12,293 bases of DNA from Chloroflexota bacterium. Lineage in GTDB: Bacteria; Chloroflexota; Dehalococcoidia; UBA1151; TMED-70. Under the pieces are notes generated by a model. The model saw only the letters and a list, made by a program, of their open reading frames with translations, was not told the origin of the DNA and made no database searches. Where the stretch lies: positions 1 through 12,293 of the forward strand of contig PASM01000009.1 of NCBI GenBank assembly GCA_002711965.1. Reading direction: 5' to 3'. Positions within the stretch are counted from its first letter, which is position 1, and each line of letters starts with the position of its first letter. Both the position numbers and the translations under genes were made by a program. Below are positions 1 through 7,589 of the stretch, in pieces.

Positions 1-429
1 TTTATGAAGATTAGCTGCTTTCATTCCAGGTCGATAATCGCCTTTATCATCTAAATTTGAACCATTTACTACCCATTCAAAACCTAGATCATCGGAAATT
101 TCAACTAAAGTACTATAAAGTTCATTTTTACAAAAGAAGCATCTATTAACATCATTCTTAACATAATTTTCATCTTCCATTTCTTTAGTTTCAACTATTT
201 TATGATTCCATCCTTTAGATTTCGCTAGCTTTATAGCATCATCTCTGTCATCTTGGGCAACGCTAGGTGAAAATGACATAACTGCCAATGCATTTTTACC
301 TAATGTTTCATTTGCAACATCCATTAAATAAGAGGAATCTACTCCCCCAGAATATGCAACTATTACACTTTTCATTTCAAAAAGTGTTTTTTTTAACTTA
401 TCTTCTAAATTAGAAATTTTTGTAATCAT
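1..429 (-). CDS. larE: LarE-type ATP-dependent sacrificial sulfur transferase, N-terminal 143 residues (cut by window edge)
   Basis: Family role: LarE adenylates a pyridinium biscarboxylate mononucleotide carboxylate and inserts sulfur, making the pincer ligand of the nickel cofactor used by LarA-type racemases; it is cytosolic. Translating the minus strand from ATG at 429 gives 143 codons open to the window edge. Residues 27-33 (SGGVDSS) form the PP-loop ATP pyrophosphatase motif. Residues 96-101 (RCFFCK, Cys97 and Cys100) followed by ELY, and GSN-DD-DYRPG (123-135), match LarE rather than other PP-loop enzymes. The CxxC pair is typical of LarE forms that carry an Fe-S cluster; the third cysteine would lie beyond the edge. 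The start leaves 26 residues before the PP-loop, normal for the family. No Shine-Dalgarno sequence is visible upstream (GCTAATATTCTGCTAA precedes the ATG). It is divergent from the DUF362 gene. The family call is firm; presence of larA, larB or larC cannot be judged here. Confidence 0.88.
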   Translation of the reverse strand, partial: MITKISNLEDKLKKTLFEMKSVIVAYSGGVDSSYLMDVANETLGKNALAVMSFSPSVAQDDRDDAIKLAKSKGWNHKIVETKEMEDENYVKNDVNRCFFCKNELYSTLVEISDDLGFEWVVNGSNLDDKGDYRPGMKAANLHK

Positions 430-482
430 TTAGCAGAATATTAGCGAATTTTTTAAATTATTTCATTCAATAAAGTTATATT

Positions 483-510
483 TTGGATGTTATTTTAAAA
501 GGATTATGAT
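483..510 (+). promoter_or_regulatory. Candidate sigma70-type promoter for the rightward operon
   Basis: A TATGAT hexamer at 505-510 (5 of 6 matches to TATAAT) lies 16 bp downstream of TTGGAT at 483-488 (only 3 of 6 matches to TTGACA). Transcription would start near 517, giving a leader of about 67 nt before the ATG at 584. This is the only gap large enough to hold a promoter for the seven genes downstream. In such AT-rich DNA chance matches are common, so the assignment is tentative. No convincing promoter for larE was found on the other strand. Confidence 0.4.
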
Positions 511-520
511 AAATATATAG

Positions 521-557
521 AAATTTACATAATAAATCAGGAGTTTATTGTAAGTTT
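521..557 (+). other. Imperfect hairpin in the 5' leader of the rightward operon, AGGAG in its loop
   Basis: Bases 531-536 (AATAAA) pair with 544-549 (TTTATT), and after a two-base bulge (529-530) bases 521-528 (AAATTTAC) pair with 550-557 (GTAAGTTT), including one G-T wobble. That is 14 pairs around the 7-base loop TCAGGAG (537-543). It is not followed by a T run, so it does not look like an intrinsic terminator. With the proposed promoter it would sit almost at the 5' end of the mRNA. The real ribosome site of the first gene (GAGG, 574-577) is outside it. The stem is AT-rich, so stability is uncertain. Confidence 0.4.
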
Positions 558-583
558 CAGATATTGAGAAGAAGAGGAATAAG

Positions 584-2086
584 ATGGAAAAACCTAATGT
601 ATATTTTATGGATGCTAGGAGTGAATCACCTGACACTAGCTTGATTAACAAAACTGTGACAGTTTTCGAGGCTGCAGGTTTTGACAAAATGATAAACGAA
701 GGTGATGTAGTCGCTATCAAAATGCATTGTGGCGAATTGGGGTCTAGTGCATATATTAGACCTGCATATGTTAGAGCAATTGCAGATAAAATAAAGCAAC
801 TAGGCGGAAGGCCATTTGCATGTGACACAACAACTCAAACTTATGGAACATGGGGATCAAGGGTTACTGAGTTAGATTTAATTGAAACTGCTGAAAGAAA
901 TGGGTTTTCATCAGCAACATTGGGGTGCCCATTTATATCTGCAGATGGATATGTTGGAACAAGTGATTACAGGGTTGATGTGCCTGAAGGTTACTTATTA
1001 AAGGAAGCATATATAGCTCAAGCCATTGCAGCAGCAGATAAAGTAATAGTATTAACTCACTTTAAGGGACACGGAATGGGTGTAATAGGAGGTGCTTTAA
1101 AAAATCTTGGTATTGGATGTCAATCAAAAAGGGGAAAATTCAACGTTCACATGGGACGTCATCCAGAATACGGCATTGGAGATTCAACCGTTTTTCATCC
1201 AGAAAATTTTAAAGGAAAAGAATCTGACCCTGATTGGGAATTATTAGAAAATTGTTGTCCATTGGGATTATTCAAAGTAACTGATGACGATAAATTATTA
1301 TGGGAAAGAGAAAAATGTATTAATTGCTTAGGTTGTGGGAGCTGGATGAATCCTAGAGGAATCTTTGAACCTAATTTAGCAAACTTTGACGCTACTGATA
1401 TTGCTATTGCTGACGCAGCTTTAGGTGTAATAAAAGCAGTAGGGAAAGAAAATATAGGTTTTATAAATGTAGCAGTTGATGTCTCTCCAAAATGTGATTG
1501 TGCAGGTTTCTCTGATCTGCCTTTAGTTCCTCACTTAGGAGTTTTTGCATCTAAAGACCCTGTTGCTATAGATCAAGCTTGTGTTAACGCTGCTATGCAT
1601 GCACCGGGAACACCTGGATCTCTTGCAGAAGAAATGGGAATTGACGCACCAGGAGAAAGAAAATTTGATTTGGGCGGAGGAGCAATTGAAGGACTAAGTG
1701 AACAAACAACAATAAATACTGCAGTAGTAAATGGTTTGGGAAGTAGAGATCATGAAATAGTTCATGCTCAACCCCTAGGAAGAGATAGGTTTGCATTCCC
1801 TCCTGATCCAAGACCAACTAAAGTTAGATTTGCAAAAATGTTTGAAAAATTTCAACCTTTTCCATTCGATAGGCATGATGGACGTGGTTACAAAAGACTT
1901 GATAAAGTAGATATAGATGCAGTGAAGGGTGACAATATCACAGTAGACCCTCATTCACATCAAGATGCTGCTTATCATGGAGATGGAGGATGGCATCCTG
2001 GAGACGATGACCCTAGTTATCACCCTAAGGATAATGGTTCAAATAATGATAAGTCATCTAAAGATTCAAAAGTAAAAAAAGATTAA
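584..2086 (+). CDS. DUF362 family putative Fe-S protein with His/Asp-rich C-terminal tail
   Basis: 500 residues, no signal peptide or membrane segment visible. DUF362 hallmarks are HFKGHGMGVIGG followed by ALKNLGIGC (159-179), and the later block with Cys304-Asp-Cys306 and ASKDPVAIDQA (322-332). These proteins are annotated as uncharacterised Fe-S centre proteins; the biochemical role is unknown. Between the two blocks lies a ferredoxin-like motif, Cys245-x2-Cys248-x2-Cys251, but the fourth cysteine expected before a proline is missing (M255-N256-P257). Residues from about 445 to 500 form a polar, probably disordered tail with five histidines (457, 459, 465, 471, 480) among many aspartates, ending in a Lys/Ser/Asp-rich stretch. 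The ATG at 584 is supported by GAGG at 574-577. It is the first gene of the rightward operon and is divergent from larE. Family assignment is firm. Metal binding by the tail is inference. Confidence 0.85.
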   Translation: MEKPNVYFMDARSESPDTSLINKTVTVFEAAGFDKMINEGDVVAIKMHCGELGSSAYIRPAYVRAIADKIKQLGGRPFACDTTTQTYGTWGSRVTELDLIETAERNGFSSATLGCPFISADGYVGTSDYRVDVPEGYLLKEAYIAQAIAAADKVIVLTHFKGHGMGVIGGALKNLGIGCQSKRGKFNVHMGRHPEYGIGDSTVFHPENFKGKESDPDWELLENCCPLGLFKVTDDDKLLWEREKCINCLGCGSWMNPRGIFEPNLANFDATDIAIADAALGVIKAVGKENIGFINVAVDVSPKCDCAGFSDLPLVPHLGVFASKDPVAIDQACVNAAMHAPGTPGSLAEEMGIDAPGERKFDLGGGAIEGLSEQTTINTAVVNGLGSRDHEIVHAQPLGRDRFAFPPDPRPTKVRFAKMFEKFQPFPFDRHDGRGYKRLDKVDIDAVKGDNITVDPHSHQDAAYHGDGGWHPGDDDPSYHPKDNGSNNDKSSKDSKVKKD

Positions 2087-2104
2087 AAATCATAGGAGAA
2101 AAAA

Positions 2105-2389
2105 ATGGGAAGAGCTCAAGATTTGTTAGAAAAAGCAATGCAAAATATTAAAGAATTATCTAATAACGCAGACTTCTCAGAAAGATGTAATGACGGGCTA
2201 AGTAGATTAGATGTACAAAAAGACAAATTCTTTTTTCAATCTTTAGCAGGTCTGCCTTCAGCAAATAAGTTATTCAAGGCTACTGAAAAAATGATTTCAG
2301 ATCCTAATGATACAAATATGAATGAAATTGAAACAGTCATTCAAGAAATAGACGATAAAGCTGATGCTCCAGGCACAGTCTTAACCTAG
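2105..2389 (+). CDS. Hypothetical 94-residue soluble protein
   Basis: I do not recognise this family. It has an excellent ribosome site (AGGAG at 2094-2098, six bases before the ATG), lies 18 bp after the DUF362 gene, and its TAG stop shares one base with the GTG start of the next gene. These features make it a real gene. The protein is polar and probably mostly helical: a charged N-terminal helix (about 3-19), a single cysteine (Cys28), a more hydrophobic middle containing KFFFQSLAGLP (41-51), and an acidic C-terminal helix (about 69-86). No signal peptide, membrane segment or metal motif is visible. Its position between a DUF362 protein and an SDR epimerase suggests co-expression with them, but no function can be given. 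Confidence 0.75.
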   Translation: MGRAQDLLEKAMQNIKELSNNADFSERCNDGLSRLDVQKDKFFFQSLAGLPSANKLFKATEKMISDPNDTNMNEIETVIQEIDDKADAPGTVLT

Positions 2390-3252
2390 TGAGTAATATT
2401 TTAGTTACAGGTGGCGCTGGCAGCATGGGACGGCTAGTCTCCGAAAGTCTTATTAGCAAAGGTCATTTTGTTAATATATTTGATATCCCTTCAGCAAATT
2501 ATGATGGATTCGAATCTTTGAAAACTAAAATATTTAAAGGCGACTTAAATGATGAATCTGTAATAGATGCTCTTAAAAACATTGATACTATAATACATTT
2601 AGCTGCAATTTTACCTCCTACTGCAAATACAAATCTAGAGCTTACTAAAAGAGTGAATGTTGATGGAACTAACAATCTTTTAGAAAAAATTAAAAAAATA
2701 AATCCAAATGTACATTTGATTTTTAGTTCATCTGTAAGTGTGTATGGAAAAAATACTAATAATGCACTAATTGATATAAGTTCATCAGTTAATCCAGATG
2801 ATAATTATGCTCAAACCAAATATGATAGTGAAGTTTTAGTTGACACATCTTCTGTAAAAACTACTATCCTAAGAATTTCTGGAGTTTCTATACCAATTTT
2901 TCAAGAGCCACCATCAGAATGGCCATTTTTACCTAATCAACATATAGAATTCGTTCATAGGGATGATGTAGTAACTTCAATATGTAACTCAGTAGGAAAC
3001 GAAGAATCCTATAATAAAATTTTTAATATTTCCGGAGGTGAAACATGGCAAATAACTGGGGAAAAATATGTGAAAGATTATTTTGAAATTTTAGAAGTTG
3101 GTATGGAAAATGCAATTTATCAAAAAGACGAAGGGCATTTTTCATGGTATGAATCAAAAAAATCAAATAAAATATTACAATATCAAAACAATACTTATGA
3201 AAATTATCTAGAACAGATTAGACAGGATTTAAGTAAATTAATGGGAGAATGA
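2389..3252 (+). CDS. NAD-dependent epimerase/dehydratase (extended SDR family)
   Basis: 287 residues, close to the length of short extended-SDR proteins. The Rossmann glycine motif TGGAGSMG is at 7-14; Asp32 at the end of the second strand favours NAD over NADP; HLAA is at 70-73; SSS at 113-115 supplies the catalytic serine; Tyr140-x3-Lys144 is the catalytic pair. The C-terminal segment near 253-271 resembles the usual 'D-x-x-K-A...LGY' region of nucleotide-sugar epimerases in degenerate form (YESKKSNKILQY). The substrate cannot be deduced. The GTG start is the only possible one: an in-frame stop lies 27 bases upstream and no other start codon intervenes. There is no Shine-Dalgarno sequence, so translation probably depends on coupling to the preceding gene through the TAGTG overlap. 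One base separates it from guaB3. Confidence 0.88.
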   Translation: MSNILVTGGAGSMGRLVSESLISKGHFVNIFDIPSANYDGFESLKTKIFKGDLNDESVIDALKNIDTIIHLAAILPPTANTNLELTKRVNVDGTNNLLEKIKKINPNVHLIFSSSVSVYGKNTNNALIDISSSVNPDDNYAQTKYDSEVLVDTSSVKTTILRISGVSIPIFQEPPSEWPFLPNQHIEFVHRDDVVTSICNSVGNEESYNKIFNISGGETWQITGEKYVKDYFEILEVGMENAIYQKDEGHFSWYESKKSNKILQYQNNTYENYLEQIRQDLSKLMGE

Positions 3253-3253
3253 T

Positions 3254-4384
3254 TTGAAAAAAATAGAACAAACTTATGGATACGATGATGTAGCTATAGT
3301 CCCTGGAGAAATAACTCTAAATCCTGAATTGGTAGAAACTAAAACAAAAATAGGCGAATTAGAACTTGATGTACCAGTACTTGCTTCAGCAATGGATAGC
3401 GTAGTAGATCCTAATTTTGCACAAGAATTATCAAGTCTAGGAGCAGCAGGTGTCATAAATTTAGACGGAATTCACGTCAGATATGAAGACACTGAAGAAA
3501 TATACCAAGAAATCATATCTACTCCTCAAAAAGATGTAACTTCTCTTTTACAAAAAATTTACAATGCTCCAATGAAAGAAAATTTAATTGGAGAAGTAGT
3601 AAAAAAGATTAAAGAATCAGGAGGCAAGTGCTTTGCTTCATTTATTCCTGCCTCTACTAAAAGATTTGCTCCTATTGCAGTTGAAGCTGGATGCGATGCT
3701 GTTGTTGTTCAGTCAACCGTAACAACTGCTAGACATAATTCAAAAAGCTTAGAAGGTCTAATTCTATCAAAATTAGTCGAGTCCCTAAATGTTCCTATTA
3801 TTGTTGGAAATACAGTAACTTATAATGTCACCAGAGAGCTAATGGAACAAGGTGTTCATGGTATTTTAGTAGGCGTAGGACCAGGTTCAGCATGTACAAG
3901 TAGAGAAGTTCTAGGTGTTGGTGTCCCGCAAATTTCAGCAACTCTCGAATGTTCAAGCGCTAGAGATGATTACTTCAAATTGACTGGTAGATACGTTTCT
4001 ATAATTACTGATGGCGGGATCAGAACAGGTGGTGAATTATGCAAATCTTTTGTTGCAGGAGCTGATACTGTGATGATTGGATCTCCATTCTCAAAAACAT
4101 TTGAGTCTCCAGCAAAAGGAAATCATTGGGGAATGGCGACTCCACATGGATCTCTTCCAAGAGGAACAAGAATAGTAAATAATCAAGAATATAGTATAAA
4201 AGAATTATTATTTGGACCATCTTCAAAAACAGATGGGACAAGAAACTTAGTGGGAGCGTTGAGAGTATGCATGGGAATGATTGGAGCAGAAGACATTATT
4301 TCAATGCATGATGCAACTTTAATATATGCTCCAACTATTAAAACAGAAGGTAAAAGCTATCAGCTATCTGGATTAGGTTCGTAA
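3254..4384 (+). CDS. guaB3: GuaB3-family IMP dehydrogenase-like protein (no CBS domains)
   Basis: 376 residues forming only the TIM-barrel; canonical GuaB is near 490 residues because of an inserted CBS pair, which is absent here. The N-terminal block (YGYDDVAIVP at 8-17, then LASAMDSVV at 43-51 and INLDGIHVRYED at 68-79) is the GuaB3 type known from actinobacteria and cyanobacteria. The catalytic loop is GPGSACTSRE (209-218) with Cys214; the phosphate-binding strand is TDGGIRTGGE (252-261); the flap region WGMATPHG is at 292-299. IMP dehydrogenase oxidises IMP to XMP with NAD, the committed step to GTP; some GuaB3 enzymes are reported to do this, but activity here is inferred. The start is TTG at 3254, supported by GGGAG at 3243-3247, with the family's N-terminus right behind it. 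It is packed 2 bp before hisS. Confidence 0.88.
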   Translation: MKKIEQTYGYDDVAIVPGEITLNPELVETKTKIGELELDVPVLASAMDSVVDPNFAQELSSLGAAGVINLDGIHVRYEDTEEIYQEIISTPQKDVTSLLQKIYNAPMKENLIGEVVKKIKESGGKCFASFIPASTKRFAPIAVEAGCDAVVVQSTVTTARHNSKSLEGLILSKLVESLNVPIIVGNTVTYNVTRELMEQGVHGILVGVGPGSACTSREVLGVGVPQISATLECSSARDDYFKLTGRYVSIITDGGIRTGGELCKSFVAGADTVMIGSPFSKTFESPAKGNHWGMATPHGSLPRGTRIVNNQEYSIKELLFGPSSKTDGTRNLVGALRVCMGMIGAEDIISMHDATLIYAPTIKTEGKSYQLSGLGS

Positions 4385-4386
4385 AT

Positions 4387-5664
4387 TTGGAATATAAAGC
4401 TCAAAGAGGAACGCTAGACATTCTTCCAAAAGATGAAAATCTTTGGAATTATGTTCAGGAACAATGTTTTTCAGTTTCAAAATCATTTGGTTACAGATAT
4501 ATAGAAACCCCTATATTTGAAGATTCAAAAATATTTGAAAGAACTGTTGGTGAAGATACAGATATAGTTGAAAAAGAAATGTATACATTTACTGACAAAG
4601 GTGGAGACAATGTTAGCCTAAGACCTGAAAATACTGCTGGTGTTTGCAGAGCATTTATTGAAAATGGATTACATAATGAAACCCTTCCTGCAAGGCTCTT
4701 CTATTACGGGCCTATGTTTCGATATGAAAGGCCTCAGTCAGGAAGATACAGGCAATTTCATCAATTTGGAATTGAATGTATTGGAGATAGCTCATTTGAT
4801 AATGATTTTGAGGTCATAAAATTAGCATGGAATATAATCAAGAGATTTAAAATTCCAAATACTGAACTAAATATTAACTCATTAGGGAATAAGGAAGATA
4901 GAGAAGTATATTCATCAAAATTAAAAGAATATTTTTCTAAATATATAAACGACTTACCAAAAGTAGATAAACTCAGATTTGATAGAGCCCCTTTAAGATT
5001 ATTAGATTCAAAAGAAGAAATAACAATAAAAATATCTCAAGATGCTCCAAAAACATTAGATTACATATCAAATGAAAGTAAAATTCACCATGAAAATGTA
5101 ATTAATAATTTAGAAGAATTAAGTAAATCAGATGAAGATTTCAAATTCAGAATAAATGACAAATTAGTTAGAGGTTTAGATTATTATAATAAAACTGTTT
5201 TTGAATATGTTAGTGATTCTTCTGGACCCCAAGGTGTACTATTAGGAGGCGGCAGATATGATCCATTGATCAAAATCCTTGGAGGTCCTGATACTCCTGC
5301 AGTAGGATTTGCAATGGGTATTGAAAGAATTGTAAATGAATTAAAAAAAGTTGAAATTAACAGTAAAAGCGATCTTGATATAGTCATAGTAGTATTAGAT
5401 GATAATTTTAGAATTAATGCAGAAAAACTTTCTGATTTATTAAGAAACAATCAATTAAAAACTATTATTGCACCTAGAAGATCTATGAAAGGTCAACTTA
5501 GATTTGCAAATAATATGAATTCAAAGATTTCAATTATTTTAGGAAAAGATGAAATAAATAATGATTTACTTACAATAAAGTTTCTAAATTCAAAAAAAGA
5601 TCAAATACAAATTAAAAATAATGATATGGAAAAAATCAAAAGCCTAATTATTTCTGAGGTATAA
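4387..5664 (+). CDS. hisS: Histidyl-tRNA synthetase
   Basis: Class II aminoacyl-tRNA synthetase that charges tRNA-His; 425 residues, a normal bacterial length. It begins with the typical RGTLDILP block (7-14). Motif 2 is FRYERPQSGRYRQFHQFGIE (111-130). The HisRS-specific signatures are LVRGLDYY (260-267) and GGGRYDPL (287-294). Motif 3 is AVGFAMGIER (305-314). The C-terminal anticodon-binding domain covers about 328-425. The start is TTG at 4387: the conserved block begins six residues later and the first internal ATG (codon 63) would remove motif 1. The ribosome site is weak (AGG at 4375-4377, nine bases away), so coupling to guaB3 is likely. Its stop is followed immediately by the ATG of prfA. 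Confidence 0.97.
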   Translation: MEYKAQRGTLDILPKDENLWNYVQEQCFSVSKSFGYRYIETPIFEDSKIFERTVGEDTDIVEKEMYTFTDKGGDNVSLRPENTAGVCRAFIENGLHNETLPARLFYYGPMFRYERPQSGRYRQFHQFGIECIGDSSFDNDFEVIKLAWNIIKRFKIPNTELNINSLGNKEDREVYSSKLKEYFSKYINDLPKVDKLRFDRAPLRLLDSKEEITIKISQDAPKTLDYISNESKIHHENVINNLEELSKSDEDFKFRINDKLVRGLDYYNKTVFEYVSDSSGPQGVLLGGGRYDPLIKILGGPDTPAVGFAMGIERIVNELKKVEINSKSDLDIVIVVLDDNFRINAEKLSDLLRNNQLKTIIAPRRSMKGQLRFANNMNSKISIILGKDEINNDLLTIKFLNSKKDQIQIKNNDMEKIKSLIISEV

Positions 5665-6750
5665 ATGGAAGATTGGATATTAAATAGATTAGATGAAATA
5701 AAAAATCGGTTTGGAGAAATCGAGGTCCTTATGACTAAACAAGAAATTGTTTCTAATCAGTCAGAAATGAAAAAACTTTCTAAAGAATATAAAAATTTAG
5801 AAAAAATAAATAAGTTATGGGATGAGTACAATAAAACATCTATTGAATTAGAAGAAACAAAAGAGATGATGGATTCAGAAGACAATGAAATCTCTGAGTT
5901 AGCAAAATTAGAAAATGATACTTTAAGCAAAAATTTAGAAATACTGTTCAGTGAGTTGAATAAAGAACTAATTCCAAAAGATGCTACTGACGAAGCTGAT
6001 GCTATAGTTGAAATTAGAGCTGGAACTGGCGGAGATGAAGCAGCTATTTTTGGAAATGATCTGTTAAGAATGTATACAAGATATTCTGAAAATAATAAAT
6101 GGAAACTAAAAATACTAAGTTCTAATTATAGTGAATTTGGGGGTATCAAAGAAGTTGTTCTAGAAATATCAGGAGAGGGAACTTTTTCAAAACTAAAGCA
6201 TGAAAGTGGGGTTCATAGGGTTCAAAGAGTTCCAAAGACAGAATCTCAAGGTAGAATTCATACTTCCACTGCAACTGTTGCAGTATTGCCAAAATCAGAG
6301 GAAATAGATATAGAAATCAAAGATGATGATATAAGAACCGATGTTTTTCATTCAGGTGGAGCAGGAGGGCAAAATGTCAACAAAGTGGCGACCGCTATAA
6401 GATTAACTCATAACCCTTCTGGGATTGTTGTAGCATGTCAAAATGAAAGATCCCAGCTTCAAAATAAAATGCAAGCGATGGAAATACTTAAGTCAAAATT
6501 ATGGGATTTAGAATTACAAAAACAACAAGATGAAATTTCAAAAGCTAGAAAATCTCAAGTTGGTTCTGGAGGAAGGTCTGAAAAAGTTAGAACATATAAT
6601 TATCCTCAAAGTAGAATTACAGACCATAGAATAAATGTAACTGTACATAATTTATCAGAATTTATGGATGGCTTAATAGATGAGCTTATAGGACCCCTAA
6701 TGAAAAATGAGCAGGCTCAAAAAATGTTGTCACAAAATCCTTCTAAATGA
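5665..6750 (+). CDS. prfA: Peptide chain release factor 1
   Basis: Terminates translation at UAA and UAG by entering the ribosomal A site and triggering peptidyl-tRNA hydrolysis. 361 residues, the usual RF1 length. A long helical N-terminal domain (1-100) is followed by IRAGTGGDEAA (117-127). The stop-codon recognition region RVPKTESQGRIHTS (188-201) carries the RF1-type P-x-T tripeptide as Pro190-Lys-Thr192, not the SPF of RF2. The catalytic loop GGAGGQNVNK (231-240) has GGQ at 234-236. The ATG follows the hisS TAA directly, and GAGG at 5656-5659 overlaps the hisS end. The stop overlaps the prmC start by four bases (ATGA). Its own stop is TGA, which RF1 does not read, so an RF2 should exist elsewhere. 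Confidence 0.97.
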   Translation: MEDWILNRLDEIKNRFGEIEVLMTKQEIVSNQSEMKKLSKEYKNLEKINKLWDEYNKTSIELEETKEMMDSEDNEISELAKLENDTLSKNLEILFSELNKELIPKDATDEADAIVEIRAGTGGDEAAIFGNDLLRMYTRYSENNKWKLKILSSNYSEFGGIKEVVLEISGEGTFSKLKHESGVHRVQRVPKTESQGRIHTSTATVAVLPKSEEIDIEIKDDDIRTDVFHSGGAGGQNVNKVATAIRLTHNPSGIVVACQNERSQLQNKMQAMEILKSKLWDLELQKQQDEISKARKSQVGSGGRSEKVRTYNYPQSRITDHRINVTVHNLSEFMDGLIDELIGPLMKNEQAQKMLSQNPSK

Positions 6751-7589
6751 TCACAATTGGTGAAATCAAGAAAAAAATTATAACTTTATTGAATGATAAC
6801 AACATTCTAGATTCACAATTTGAAGCAATTTCCATGATTTCATTTTCACTAGGAATCAATAATCAAAAAGCTATAATTGAAAACGATTTAGAGATATCAA
6901 ATGAAGAAAATAGAACTATAAATAAGCTTCTTGAAAAAAGAATAAATGGCTATCCTTTAGCTTACTTAATAAATGAAAAATATTTTTTTAATGAAAAATT
7001 CTTTGTAAATAAAAATGTGCTAATACCTCGGCAAGAGACGGAAGAATTAATTGAATATTTCTTTTCTTTGAATAGTAAAGAATCTATGAAGAATAGAAAT
7101 ATTTTAGATATTGGGACTGGAAGTGGTGTTATTTCAATAATATGTAAAAAGAAATATCCTCATTCTAATTTACTTTCTATTGATAAAAGCCAGGGAGCAA
7201 TTGAAGTAGCAAAAAAAAATGCTGATATAAAAAATGTTTTCATTCAATTTTTTATTGATAAAATTGAAACTTGCAAAATAGATAATATAGATTTTGTTAT
7301 TAGCAATCCTCCATATCTAAAACAATCAATATTAAAAAATTTACAAACAGAAGTCTTGAAAGAACCTAAATATGCATTAGATGGTGGAGTTGATGGACTA
7401 AAAATCATAAACAAGATTTTTGAATGGGAAAAAAATATCAACAAAAATAAAGCTTTGCAAATAATCATTGAGATTGATGAAAATATTAAGCATGAATCTA
7501 AAAAACTAGCTGAAAGTTTTTATCCAAACAAGAAAGTCCAGATTATTGACGATATTGCAAAAAAACCAAGAATTCTATCTATAATATAA
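6747..7589 (+). CDS. prmC: Release factor glutamine N5-methyltransferase PrmC (HemK)
   Basis: S-adenosylmethionine-dependent enzyme that methylates the glutamine of the GGQ motif in release factors 1 and 2. 280 residues, a normal length. An N-terminal helical substrate-binding domain (1-75) precedes LIPRQETEELIE (92-103). The SAM-binding motif I is ILDIGTGSGVIS (119-130), and the catalytic motif NPPY is at 187-190, followed by EPKYALDGGVDGL (206-218), which is typical of PrmC. The ATG overlaps the prfA stop as ATGA, so the enzyme is translationally coupled to its own substrate. It is the last gene of the rightward operon and ends two bases before the convergent rpsI stop. Very A/T-biased codon use gives many Asn, Ile and Lys residues. 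Confidence 0.96.
   Translation: MITIGEIKKKIITLLNDNNILDSQFEAISMISFSLGINNQKAIIENDLEISNEENRTINKLLEKRINGYPLAYLINEKYFFNEKFFVNKNVLIPRQETEELIEYFFSLNSKESMKNRNILDIGTGSGVISIICKKKYPHSNLLSIDKSQGAIEVAKKNADIKNVFIQFFIDKIETCKIDNIDFVISNPPYLKQSILKNLQTEVLKEPKYALDGGVDGLKIINKIFEWEKNINKNKALQIIIEIDENIKHESKKLAESFYPNKKVQIIDDIAKKPRILSII

Noticed and set aside
430..482. Promoter or ribosome site for larE
   Set aside because: Only loose AT-rich matches (for example TATAAC on the minus strand at 480-475 with no -35 partner) and no Shine-Dalgarno sequence. A leaderless transcript is possible but cannot be shown.
490..828. Open frame on the minus strand, 112 codons, hydrophobic ends
   Set aside because: It is antisense to the promoter region and start of the DUF362 gene, has no ribosome site, and its hydrophobicity is what reversed AT-rich coding sequence gives.
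1593..1817. Open frame on the minus strand within the DUF362 gene
   Set aside because: Leu/Phe-rich shadow of the real gene in the opposite frame, with no start signal.
4020..4241. Open frame on the minus strand inside guaB3
   Set aside because: Overlaps the catalytic part of a well-conserved gene; composition is that of a shadow frame.
7244..7468. Minus-strand frame inside prmC, with a hydrophobic N-terminus
   Set aside because: Antisense to the NPPY catalytic region; no ribosome site or context supports it.
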